This document shows, in pieces, positions 45,382 to 53,226 of a stretch of DNA of 64,000 nt (position 1 is the first letter of the stretch; each line of letters begins with the position of its first letter). This DNA comes from a virus. The notes beneath the pieces were generated by a model. It did not search any database, had not been told where the DNA came from, and worked only from the letters and a program-made list of their open reading frames with translations. The translations under genes were made by a program, and so were the position numbers. The stretch is from positions 1 through 64,000 of IMG/VR virus record IMGVR_UViG_3300028133_000002; one strand, written 5' to 3'.

Positions 45382-47099
45382 TTGTTTTTGAAAAAATCCG
45401 TTGGAAAAACTTTCTGTCAACTGGCAATGACTTTACAGAAGTCCAATTAGATAGATCACCTACTACACTAATCGTAGGCCAAAATGGCGCAGGAAAGAGT
45501 ACTCTTCTTGATGCTCTTTCCTTTGCTTTGTTTGGTAAACCACATCGCAACATTAACAAACCACAACTAGTAAATACCATCAATGGTAAGAATACTGAGG
45601 TTGAAGTTAACTTTACGATTGGTTCTCATACATTTGCAGTAAAGCGTGGTATCAAACCAACTAAGTTTGAGATCTGGCAAAACGGTAATATGATTAATCA
45701 ATCATCAGCCGCTAAAGACTATCAAAAGTTTTTAGAGCAAAATATTCTAAAGTTGAACCATAAATCATTTCACCAAATTGTTGTACTTGGTTCATCTTCA
45801 TTTATCCCATTTATGCAACTACCAGCAGGCCACCGTAGAGACGTAATTGAAGATCTATTAGACATTGGTGTATTTTCTAAAATGAATTTAATCCTTCGTG
45901 AAAAGGATTCAAAACTTAAAGAAGAAATTGGCAATATTACATACGAATATGATTTGAATAAAGAAAAGATTTCTCTTCAAAAGAAATATATTCGTGATAT
46001 TACGGAGTTGAATGATGAGCAAATTGAAAAGAAAACTGCCCAGATTGATACCAATCAGGACGAGATCGAAGAATTCAATATGGTCAACAACAACTTATCC
46101 CAAGAAATCGAAAGTCTTCAAGAAGGCCTTGCTGAAAGTCTTAAAACCAACCACGATAAAAAGCAAAGCCTCTCTCAATTCAAATTTCAATTCCAATCAA
46201 AAATCAAAGAGGTTGTTAAAGACGCAAAGTTCTACGAAGAAAATGATGTTTGTCCAACATGTTCCCAAGGTATTGGTGATGATCTCAGACACAAAAAATT
46301 GTCCAATGCCAAGTCCAAAGCCCAAGAACTTAACACGGCAATTTCTGATGCATCTGAACAGTCAACTATTGTGGAACAGGCTATTGAGCGGCTCAATATC
46401 ACTGCAGAGCAGGTCAGAGAGAAGACAGCATCTATATCAACTAACAATTCTACAATCGCCGGGCTCCAAAGACAAATACACAATCTTGAGACTGAGATAG
46501 ATTCACTAAGAGGTTCTACAGGAGATTTATCAAAAGCTAATTCTGAACTATCAGAACTACAAGAATCTCGTAATGTTTTATCTGAAGAAAAGCTAAAGTT
46601 GATTGATACTAAATCATATAACCAAGCTGCGTCAGAAATGCTAAAAGATACTGGTATTAAGACAAAAGTAATTAAACAGTATTTACCTGTTATGAATAAC
46701 TTAGTGAATAAATATCTTCAGGTACTTGACTTCTTTGTAAAGTTTGAGCTAGATGAAAGTTTTAATGAAACAATCAAATCCCGCCATAGAGACTCATTCA
46801 ATTATGCGAGCTTTAGTGAAGGCGAAAAACAAAGGATTGATTTGGCCTTACTCTTCACGTGGCGTCAAATTGCTAGAATGAAAAACTCAACATCTACGAA
46901 TTTGCTAATTCTAGATGAAACATTTGATTCGTCTCTAGATCATGATGGTATTGATAACCTAATGAAGATCCTTTATACTCTAGATGATCAAGCAACAAAC
47001 GTATTTGTTATTTCACACAAGGGTGATCTATTAGATGGTAAGTTTAGAAGTAAGATTGAATTTGTTAAAGAACACAACTTTAGTAAGGTAAAAGTATGA
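45378..47099 (+). CDS. 46: Recombination ATPase subunit gp46 (Rad50/SbcC-like)
   Basis: This 573-residue SMC-like protein has Walker A GQNGAGKST at 34-42, two long coiled coils (~180-280 and ~300-400) around a CPTC zinc hook (C292, C295), the signature FSEGEKQRIDLALL (~475-488) and Walker B LLILDETFDS (~510-519). Size agrees with T4 gp46 (560). With gp47 it forms the end-resection complex. It overlaps gp47 at its start and the methyltransferase at its end. In T4 the next major gene is 45; here four kilobases of accessory genes intervene. Confidence 0.95.
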   Translation: MIVFEKIRWKNFLSTGNDFTEVQLDRSPTTLIVGQNGAGKSTLLDALSFALFGKPHRNINKPQLVNTINGKNTEVEVNFTIGSHTFAVKRGIKPTKFEIWQNGNMINQSSAAKDYQKFLEQNILKLNHKSFHQIVVLGSSSFIPFMQLPAGHRRDVIEDLLDIGVFSKMNLILREKDSKLKEEIGNITYEYDLNKEKISLQKKYIRDITELNDEQIEKKTAQIDTNQDEIEEFNMVNNNLSQEIESLQEGLAESLKTNHDKKQSLSQFKFQFQSKIKEVVKDAKFYEENDVCPTCSQGIGDDLRHKKLSNAKSKAQELNTAISDASEQSTIVEQAIERLNITAEQVREKTASISTNNSTIAGLQRQIHNLETEIDSLRGSTGDLSKANSELSELQESRNVLSEEKLKLIDTKSYNQAASEMLKDTGIKTKVIKQYLPVMNNLVNKYLQVLDFFVKFELDESFNETIKSRHRDSFNYASFSEGEKQRIDLALLFTWRQIARMKNSTSTNLLILDETFDSSLDHDGIDNLMKILYTLDDQATNVFVISHKGDLLDGKFRSKIEFVKEHNFSKVKV

Positions 47100-47659
47100 T
47101 TGAAAACTATGACTTTCCAGAAGGATCTTATAGATCAATAGTTCATTTGATAAATTTTATGAACTACAAAATTGGATGTGAGGTTGGAGTCTATAGAGGA
47201 TTAAGTTTATTGAATCTCGCCCAACATTGTAGCTCTATTGAAAAAATGTATGCTATTGATAATTGGAAACCTCATACTGATTATAAATATGATGAAAATG
47301 GACAAGTTTATGACATTAAGGATATAGAATTATCGAAAACTATTTTTGAGCATAATCTTAAATATTCAGGAGTCGATAGCAAAATAGAAGTTATCGAAAA
47401 AGATTCTGAAATTGCTAGTAAAGACTTTGAAAATAGCTACTTCGATTTTATTTGCCTAGATTGCTATTCTAATTCAGAAGAAATAACAGATAATATTAAA
47501 TATTGGTGGCCGAAAGTTAAAAGCGGAGGACTACTTATAGGTCATGATTCTCAGACAGAAATGGTAAGAAGCGTAGTGATTGCCTCTTACAATGACGGGA
47601 TTTTAAAGTCTGGTACTGGCCTTAGTGAATACGATAATGTATGGATTGTAAAAAAATGA
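47096..47659 (+). CDS. SAM-dependent methyltransferase (class I, Methyltransf_24-like)
   Basis: This 187-residue protein starts in an ATGA overlap with gene 46. The glycine motif CEVGVYRGLSLLNLA (~28-42) is motif I; MYAIDNWKPH (~53-62) supplies the acidic residue after beta 2; and DFICLDCYSN (~117-126), then WWPKVKSGGLLIGHDSQTE (~136-154), are motifs typical of Methyltransf_24. This group often acts on sugars or small metabolites rather than on DNA. No DNA methylase DPPY motif is present. It may modify a cell-surface or phage glycan, but the substrate is unknown. It is the first gene of the 46-45 island. Confidence 0.82.
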   Translation: MIENYDFPEGSYRSIVHLINFMNYKIGCEVGVYRGLSLLNLAQHCSSIEKMYAIDNWKPHTDYKYDENGQVYDIKDIELSKTIFEHNLKYSGVDSKIEVIEKDSEIASKDFENSYFDFICLDCYSNSEEITDNIKYWWPKVKSGGLLIGHDSQTEMVRSVVIASYNDGILKSGTGLSEYDNVWIVKK

Positions 47660-48159
47660 ATTTAGCTGAATATAATAACCCATTACTAACTTCGCCTTTG
47701 GAGTTTATTGAAACTCCAAGTAAAGATCTTGAAGGTTTGAAAGAGCTTTCCAAGCAAATGTATCAGCTTGTCGCACAGTTTGGCGGAGCTGGATTATCTG
47801 CTAATCAGATTGGTATTAATAAACGAATGTTTGTTGTAAAATACGGTGAGTACGAACAAACATTTATTAATCCAAAAATTACTTGGTTCTCAGATAAGAA
47901 TATTGTTTTGGAAGAAGGATGTCTAACCTTTCCAGGAGTATTCATTGGTGTAAAAAGACCTGATGCCTGTAGAGTAACATTTATGGATGCTGATGGAAAT
48001 GAGCACGAAGAAATGCTTTTCACTGGGATTTCTAATAGAATCATTCAACATGAGTACGATCATATGGAAGGTAAGTTCTATTACGATCATATTTCTAAGC
48101 TTCAAATGGGACGCTTAAAGAAAAAAATGAAAAAAAAATTAGACATCGATCTTAAGTAA
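47656..48159 (+). CDS. def: Peptide deformylase
   Basis: All three deformylase motifs are visible: GAGLSANQIG (44-53), EGCLTFPG (87-94, Cys89) and HEYDH (132-136). The enzyme removes the formyl group from the N-terminal methionine of nascent proteins. The start at 47656 (ATGA overlap with the methyltransferase) gives 167 residues, the size of bacterial enzymes; an upstream in-frame ATG at 47641 is less likely. Marine phages are known to carry deformylases, probably to keep phage protein maturation fast. The lysine-rich end (KKKMKKKLDIDLK) may aid ribosome binding, as in other deformylases, but this is inference. Confidence 0.94.
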   Translation: MNLAEYNNPLLTSPLEFIETPSKDLEGLKELSKQMYQLVAQFGGAGLSANQIGINKRMFVVKYGEYEQTFINPKITWFSDKNIVLEEGCLTFPGVFIGVKRPDACRVTFMDADGNEHEEMLFTGISNRIIQHEYDHMEGKFYYDHISKLQMGRLKKKMKKKLDIDLK

Positions 48160-48161
48160 TT

Positions 48162-48183
48162 GATTTCTAAGGAAATCTTTTTT
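48162..48183 (+). terminator. Intrinsic terminator after peptide deformylase
   Basis: A 6-bp stem GATTTC / GAAATC with TAAG loop is followed by six T residues, 2 bases after the stop codon. The stem is short, so efficiency may be partial. Confidence 0.75.
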
Positions 48184-48203
48184 CATAAAAGTGAAAATAA
48201 TTG

Positions 48204-48232
48204 TGTACATTTGCTTCTTGTTATGGTAGAAT
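48204..48232 (+). promoter_or_regulatory. Early-type promoter for the metalloprotease-VWA gene (TGTACA-17-TAGAAT)
   Basis: -35 TGTACA at 48204-48209, 17 bases, -10 TAGAAT at 48227-48232 with an extended TGG element. The 18 bases before the -35 box are almost identical to those before the promoter at 50342. Confidence 0.88.
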
Positions 48233-48256
48233 ATACTTAACAAATGGAGAAATGGC

Positions 48257-50326
48257 ATGGCTAAACAATCTAAATCTATCTTAGCAAAGCTGCTGGCTAA
48301 TGAAAATATTGATGTTCAATATGGCAATTACAAGACAGCTTTCTTTGACGTTGAAAAGCGTGTTCTTGGTCTTCCACTCTGGAAAGACGTTTCTAAAAAT
48401 CTTACTGATCTTTTAATTGGCCATGAAGTTGGCCATGCGCTTTATACTCCTGCCGATGGATGGCATGACTCTGCAACTACTATTCCTGGTTGCCCTCGCG
48501 CATATGTAAATGTTGTAGAAGATATTCGTATTGAGAAAAAAATCCAATTCAAGTATCCTGGCCTTGTTCGCTGTTTCAAGCTTGGCTATAAAGATCTTTT
48601 TGATAAAAACTTCTTTGGTACAAAAGATCGTGTTATCGAATCATATTCCTTGATTGATCGGATTAACATTAAAGCAAAGCTTCGTGATTTGATTGAAGTC
48701 CCTTTCTCTTCTAAAGAGCAACCATTAGTTGATATGGCATTCAAAGTAGATACTTGGGAAGATGTTATTGAAGCATGTAAAGCTTTATATGAATATATGA
48801 AAGAAAACGCAGAGGGACAGAAAAATGAGAATGATTCGCAAAATGAGCAACTCGATCAGAATGAAGATCTTGGAGATACGAGGGATGATCTACCTATGGC
48901 AGGCGAACAGAGCTCTGACGAAGATGGAGAAGAAACTAAAGCTTCCCAAGGATTGGAACCAGAAGAAAAATCAGAAGACAAAATAGAAGAAAGCTCATCT
49001 GCTGAAGCTAATGGTGGTGATACTTCTCCTGAAAATGTAGAAACTGATGAAATCTTTCGTTCGATGGAAGGTGAGTTGCTTGAGCAAGACGCACATGGTC
49101 GTCAACCAGTTTATATGAAGCATATTACTCGTCGTCAATTCAAAGATATGCTATTCACATACAATGATGTTTTATTGTCTCGAGCTATCAAAGGTAGCAA
49201 TATTGAAGTTGAAGAAAAAGACTATAAAGATTTTATTGATGAGACTAAAAAAGTAACTAATCTTCTCGCAAAAGAATTTGAAATGCGTAAAGCAGCATTT
49301 CGTACTCGTCGCGCTCAATCAGCTCGTTCAGGTTCTTTAGATGTAAATAAGCTTTATAACTATAAATTTACTGATGACATCTTTGCCCGTGTAACTAATC
49401 TTGCAGATTCAAAATCGCATGGTATGGTTATGATGATTGATTTCTCTGGTTCTATGGGAGACATCATGGGTGGAACATTAAAGCAGGTTTTAAACCTTTC
49501 AATGTTTTGCAAAAAGGTAAATATTCCTTTTGAAGTTTATGGTTTTACTGGTGGTGATTCTGCTGGTAGACAATATTCTTATGTGGGTGAAGCTGAAGTA
49601 GATCACCGTGACCAGCGTGTATTTGAATTGCTTTCTTCTAAAATGAAAAAGGTAGTTTATGAAGATGCATTCAAAACTTTGTGGAAACGCTCTCTTGATA
49701 GTTACAGCTGGAGAACTCCATCTACTGTAGAAGAGTGGGGTGGAACTCCATTAAACGAAACTTTGATGGCTTCTAGATATATTATTGAAGATTTTAAAGC
49801 TAAAAACCCAGTACAAAAAGTAAATTTTGTACTTCTCTCAGATGGTGATGGCCATAACGTTCGAGTAAATACTTCAGAATATGTACGTTATAACTATGAA
49901 GCTATTATCGATATTAAAGGTAAACTACATAAAGTAGCTCGACGTTCTAGTGCAGTAACGTCCTTCTTGCTAAATCAACTTCAAAATATGGATGTTACTA
50001 CAGTTGGCTTTTTCCTTGCTCAACGAGCATATGACTTCAATGGAGCCGTTTGGAAAAATTCTGATAGTCACGTTAGTAGCGAAAAATTAAAAGAGCTTCG
50101 TAAAAAATACAATAAACAAAAGTTCTTGAATATGGATAATGTATCAGGTTTCAATCGTTACTTTGTAGTCAAATCAGATCGTAAATCTATTGACACAGAT
50201 AATGAAGAACTTGAGATTGATCAAAATGCCTCAAAGGCTCAGATTGCCAAAGCTTTCAAGAAGTACTCTTCTTCTAAGAAAGGCAATCGGGTTCTATCAG
50301 CAAAATTTGCAGAAATAATTGCATAA
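48257..50326 (+). CDS. Zinc metallopeptidase-VWA protein (CobT-like)
   Basis: This 689-residue protein has an HEVGH zinc motif at 56-60 with NVVEDIRIEK near 83-93, the usual third-ligand region. An acidic, low-complexity linker lies at ~185-265. The C-terminal half is a von Willebrand A domain with MIDAS DFSGSMG (~395-401) and threonine loop (TPLNETL near 500). The layout resembles CobT-like VWA proteins that work with MoxR-type AAA+ partners, and such a partner is encoded immediately downstream. I infer a AAA-VWA remodelling system with a protease module, not cobalamin synthesis. It has its own strong early-type promoter. Confidence 0.82.
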   Translation: MAKQSKSILAKLLANENIDVQYGNYKTAFFDVEKRVLGLPLWKDVSKNLTDLLIGHEVGHALYTPADGWHDSATTIPGCPRAYVNVVEDIRIEKKIQFKYPGLVRCFKLGYKDLFDKNFFGTKDRVIESYSLIDRINIKAKLRDLIEVPFSSKEQPLVDMAFKVDTWEDVIEACKALYEYMKENAEGQKNENDSQNEQLDQNEDLGDTRDDLPMAGEQSSDEDGEETKASQGLEPEEKSEDKIEESSSAEANGGDTSPENVETDEIFRSMEGELLEQDAHGRQPVYMKHITRRQFKDMLFTYNDVLLSRAIKGSNIEVEEKDYKDFIDETKKVTNLLAKEFEMRKAAFRTRRAQSARSGSLDVNKLYNYKFTDDIFARVTNLADSKSHGMVMMIDFSGSMGDIMGGTLKQVLNLSMFCKKVNIPFEVYGFTGGDSAGRQYSYVGEAEVDHRDQRVFELLSSKMKKVVYEDAFKTLWKRSLDSYSWRTPSTVEEWGGTPLNETLMASRYIIEDFKAKNPVQKVNFVLLSDGDGHNVRVNTSEYVRYNYEAIIDIKGKLHKVARRSSAVTSFLLNQLQNMDVTTVGFFLAQRAYDFNGAVWKNSDSHVSSEKLKELRKKYNKQKFLNMDNVSGFNRYFVVKSDRKSIDTDNEELEIDQNASKAQIAKAFKKYSSSKKGNRVLSAKFAEIIA

Positions 50327-50341
50327 AAGTGAAAATAACTG

Positions 50342-50370
50342 TGTACATTCACTGAGAAGTATGGTAGAAT
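50342..50370 (+). promoter_or_regulatory. Early-type promoter for the CobS/MoxR-like gene (TGTACA-17-TAGAAT)
   Basis: -35 TGTACA at 50342-50347, 17 bases, -10 TAGAAT at 50365-50370 with extended TGG. The ~25 bases upstream duplicate those at the 48204 promoter, with a single difference. Confidence 0.88.
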
Positions 50371-50405
50371 ATACTTATAAATGATGATGATGTGGAGACT
50401 ATATT

Positions 50406-51542
50406 ATGATTAATGAACGTGAACTTCTGGTAGAACTGACTCGCCAATACCATAACCGCACTGACTTCAAACCTGATGAAGTTATTGAAGTTGGTAAATC
50501 TCTTGGTATGAAAGCTAGCCCAGTTTATAAATACATTACGTCGCAACCAAAGGTAAAGCGTGGTGTTTATAGCCTTACTGCGCAAGTTGTCCCTTTCAAA
50601 CAAGAAGAGGTGAATAAACCTATGGCATCAGTTTCTTCTGTTGTTAACGACGAAGTTTTTGTCCCTCAAAAAGAAGATACATATGTTGTCTGGGGTAACT
50701 TCAAGGATGTAGAAAAAATCATCCAATCTCGAATTTTCTATCCAACTTATATTACTGGTCTTTCCGGTAATGGTAAAACCATGATGGCAGAGCAAGCTTG
50801 TGCTCGAGCTAATCGTGAATATGTACGAGTTCAAATAACTCCTGAGACAGATGAAGATGATCTGATCGGTGGATTCCGCCTCGTTGACGGTGAAACAGTT
50901 TTTGCAAAAGGACCAGTCATCAAAGCAATGGAACGTGGCGCCATTCTCCTCATCGATGAAATCGATCGTGGATCAAATAAGATCATGTGTCTACAAGGAG
51001 TGCTCGAGGGTAAACCCGTTCTCATCAAGAAAACTGGTGAGGTCGTTTCTCCTTCAAACGGGTTTAATGTGATTGCTACAGCGAACACCAAAGGTAAAGG
51101 CTCAGATGACGGTCGCTTTATTGCTGCGACTATTATCGATGAAGCCTTCCTTGAGCGCTTTACAATTACCCTCGAGCAACCTTATCCTTCAGCTGCAATT
51201 GAACGCAAAATTGTTATGAAGCACATGGAAAAATATAGTTGTGTTGATAAAGAATTTGCAGAGTTGCTTACTGTATGGAGTGAAACAATTCGCAAAACTT
51301 TTGAAGATGGTGGTGTAGATGAAATTGTTTCTACACGGCGTCTTTGCCATATTGTTCAAAGCTTTTCAATCTTCAATGATCGTCAAAAAGCAATTGAACT
51401 TTGTGTAAATCGTTTTGACGAAGATACTAAAGAGGCCTTCATTGATTTATATACGAAGGTTGATGTTCAACCCACTATTGAAGAAACACTTGGAACAGAT
51501 GTTTCTTTAGATGAAATTTTACTGGATGCTATAAATGATTGA
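50406..51542 (+). CDS. cobS: MoxR/CobS-like AAA+ ATPase
   Basis: This 378-residue protein carries Walker A GLSGNGKT (118-125), Walker B LLIDEIDRG (181-189), the MoxR/CobS-type segment TPETDEDDLIGGF (~145-158) and sensor ATANTKGKG at ~222-230. The N-terminal ~60 residues form a small helical domain (ELLVELTRQYHNRTDFKPDE). Phage homologues are commonly labelled CobS because they resemble the cobaltochelatase subunit. No other corrin genes are present, and the partner upstream has a protease motif, so a protein-remodelling role is more likely. It is transcribed from its own early-type promoter. Its end overlaps the DUF3310-like gene (51535). Confidence 0.88.
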   Translation: MINERELLVELTRQYHNRTDFKPDEVIEVGKSLGMKASPVYKYITSQPKVKRGVYSLTAQVVPFKQEEVNKPMASVSSVVNDEVFVPQKEDTYVVWGNFKDVEKIIQSRIFYPTYITGLSGNGKTMMAEQACARANREYVRVQITPETDEDDLIGGFRLVDGETVFAKGPVIKAMERGAILLIDEIDRGSNKIMCLQGVLEGKPVLIKKTGEVVSPSNGFNVIATANTKGKGSDDGRFIAATIIDEAFLERFTITLEQPYPSAAIERKIVMKHMEKYSCVDKEFAELLTVWSETIRKTFEDGGVDEIVSTRRLCHIVQSFSIFNDRQKAIELCVNRFDEDTKEAFIDLYTKVDVQPTIEETLGTDVSLDEILLDAIND

Positions 51543-52038
51543 TTATAAATTTAACGAACGTAATTTGATTGAAGAATTTCAGTCGTATATTGACTCTACA
51601 TATAAGGGTCATTATGCCACTAATAAATTTCAATCTACTGAAGTAATTATTGAACGTGGTCATGGTACTGGTTTTTGTATGGGCAACGTCGATAAGTATT
51701 CAAACCGATATGGTAAAAAAGGCTCTCGTGAAGATGCTCGAAAAGATCTGATGAAGGTTCTTCATTATGCTCTTATCCAATTATACATCCATGATACTGA
51801 AACTGCAAAAGAGCAAACATTAGATATTCCTGATGATCTAACAATTGATTTGACAAATAGTGATAATATTTCACTTTCAGGTATGTACAATGTTGATAAT
51901 ATAGGTTATAATAATATAGATAGCGTTACTGTAGATCTTGATAGTGTGACTACATTGACTTATGGAAACTCAATTGATGATGCTACTCCAGAAGAGTGGG
52001 ATCGTGTATCTAAAAAACATATGGGAAATAAAAAATGA
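51535..52038 (+). CDS. DUF3310-like protein (T7 gp1.7-type nucleotide kinase family)
   Basis: This 167-residue protein has a central conserved core FCMGNVDKYSNRYGKKGSRE followed by DARKDLMKVLHYALIQLYI. The C-GNVxKYxxRYGxKG-x-x-DLxK pattern is that of DUF3310, which includes T7 gp1.7 nucleotide kinase. The C-terminal ~70 residues are less conserved and acidic, rich in N, D and T (DLTNSDNISLSG, DVDLD-like segments). It overlaps the CobS-like gene at its start and gp45 at its end (ATGA at 52035), so it is likely co-translated with the clamp. Kinase activity is not established from sequence. Confidence 0.75.
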   Translation: MIDYKFNERNLIEEFQSYIDSTYKGHYATNKFQSTEVIIERGHGTGFCMGNVDKYSNRYGKKGSREDARKDLMKVLHYALIQLYIHDTETAKEQTLDIPDDLTIDLTNSDNISLSGMYNVDNIGYNNIDSVTVDLDSVTTLTYGNSIDDATPEEWDRVSKKHMGNKK

Positions 52039-52715
52039 AACTAAGTGATGAAACCCTTTCAACATTAAAAAACTTTGCTGGTATCAATTCAAATGTTGTG
52101 TTGAATCCAGGCAGTGTTGTAAAAACAATGTCTGAATCAAAAACTATTATGTCATCAGCTACTATTGCTGAAGATATTCCAGCTCAAATTGGTATTTACG
52201 ATTTGAATGAATTTCTCGGTGTTGTTAATATGTTTGATGATCCAGATCTTATGTTTGATAATGAATTCAAATCCGTTCGTGTAACTGAAGGCAAGCGTGC
52301 TGTAAAGTACTTCTTTTCTGAGCCTTCTATTTTGACTACACCAAGTAAAGATGTTCAAATGCCTCCGTGTGATGTAACATTTACTCTTACTGGTGAAGAC
52401 ATGTCAAATTTACGTAGAGCTGCTAGTGCACTCGGAGTTACAGATTGTGTTATTAAATGCGAACCTGGAACTACACCACAACTTGTAGTAACTGACACCA
52501 AGGACTCTACATCTAACTCTTATGAAATTGATCTGGATGAATCTGTTGGTGCTGGATCAACATGTAATTTTGTTTTCAACATTGGTAATTTCAAATTTGT
52601 CAATGATGATTATGACGTATCAATTTCCAGCAAATTAATTTCAAACTTTAAAGCAAAGAATACTCAAATTGAATACTGGGTAGCTCTTGAAAAAAACTCA
52701 ACCTTTGGAGGCTAA
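52035..52715 (+). CDS. 45: DNA polymerase sliding clamp gp45
   Basis: At 226 residues this equals T4 gp45 (228). It shows the two-domain clamp pattern: LSDETLSTLKNFAGINSNVV, then IYDLNEFLGVVNMFDDPDLM (~55-75), FFSEPSILTTPSKDVQMP (~93-110) and, in domain 2, MSNLRRAASALGVTDCVIKC. The trimeric clamp tethers gp43 to DNA and, with gp55 and gp33-like factors, activates late transcription in T4. It is in an overlapping gene string with the DUF3310-like gene and precedes two small genes and the clamp loader. No gp33 homologue was seen in the window. Confidence 0.94.
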   Translation: MKLSDETLSTLKNFAGINSNVVLNPGSVVKTMSESKTIMSSATIAEDIPAQIGIYDLNEFLGVVNMFDDPDLMFDNEFKSVRVTEGKRAVKYFFSEPSILTTPSKDVQMPPCDVTFTLTGEDMSNLRRAASALGVTDCVIKCEPGTTPQLVVTDTKDSTSNSYEIDLDESVGAGSTCNFVFNIGNFKFVNDDYDVSISSKLISNFKAKNTQIEYWVALEKNSTFGG

Positions 52716-52716
52716 T

Positions 52717-52935
52717 ATGAGTGAACAACCAGAAATCGGTCTTGGTGTAGAAGATCTAATGAATGCACTGCGAGTAATTAATACAGCAACTGAACGCGGT
52801 GTATTTAAAGCAAATGAATTATCTTTTGTAGGACAAGTTTATGACAAATTCTCAACCTTTGTACGAGCAGCTCAAGAAGAAGCAAAATCACAACAACCTC
52901 AAGATGGAGAATCTTCTGAAGATGGTAGTGAATAA
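52717..52935 (+). CDS. Small conserved protein between genes 45 and 44
   Basis: This 72-residue protein starts at ATG 52717 behind GGAGG; a longer reading from 52687 would overlap gene 45 and is not needed. The core GVEDLMNALRVINTATERGV and FKANELSFVGQVYDKFSTFV matches a small helical protein conserved between 45 and 44 in marine T4-like phages. An acidic, Q/E/S-rich tail follows. Possible roles include a clamp or polymerase accessory factor, but none is documented to my knowledge. It overlaps the next gene by 14 bases. Confidence 0.78.
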   Translation: MSEQPEIGLGVEDLMNALRVINTATERGVFKANELSFVGQVYDKFSTFVRAAQEEAKSQQPQDGESSEDGSE

Positions 52936-53170
52936 CCCAACCCAACGTGAAACCATTGTAAACGCTTTAAAGGAATGGTCAAATTCTGCAGTTCGTGTAG
53001 AAGCAGAAAAAGATCTTCAAAAAAATATTATTGAAGATTTGTCTGATAAAGTTGATATTGAAAAGAAATATTTGAATAAACTAGCAACAATGTTTCATAA
53101 ACAAAACTTTGCACAGTTTCAGCAAGAACGTGAGGAAATCGAAGAATTGTATGAATCTATCACTTCATAG
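52922..53170 (+). CDS. Small helical protein, possibly DsbA-like DNA-binding
   Basis: This 82-residue protein overlaps the previous gene in another frame. ATG 52922 gives VVNNPTQRETIVNALKEWSN; in-frame upstream starts would extend the overlap. It is all-helical and charged (KDLQKNIIEDLSDKVDIEKK, YLNKLATMFHKQNFAQF). T4-like genomes encode small double-stranded DNA-binding proteins (DsbA) of similar build near the late region, and a small gene of this kind precedes gene 44 in related phages. The DsbA suggestion rests on build only and is weak. The last codon is one base before the gene 44 promoter -35 box. Confidence 0.6.
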   Translation: MVVNNPTQRETIVNALKEWSNSAVRVEAEKDLQKNIIEDLSDKVDIEKKYLNKLATMFHKQNFAQFQQEREEIEELYESITS

Positions 53171-53199
53171 TGTAAAAATCAGTCTAATTGTTATATAAT
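53171..53199 (+). promoter_or_regulatory. Early-type promoter for the clamp loader genes (TGTAAA-17-TATAAT)
   Basis: -35 TGTAAA at 53171-53176, 17 bases, -10 TATAAT at 53194-53199. The -35 box has one difference from the common TGTACA. It begins one base after the previous stop. Confidence 0.78.
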
Positions 53200-53226
53200 A
53201 TATCTACTAAATCATGGAGTAAGTGA

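Noticed and set aside
48257-51542. Cobalamin (CobS/CobT cobaltochelatase) pathway
   Set aside because: Only the AAA and VWA-like partners are present; there is no CobN or corrin enzyme. The CobT-like protein carries a zinc protease motif. A remodelling role is more economical.
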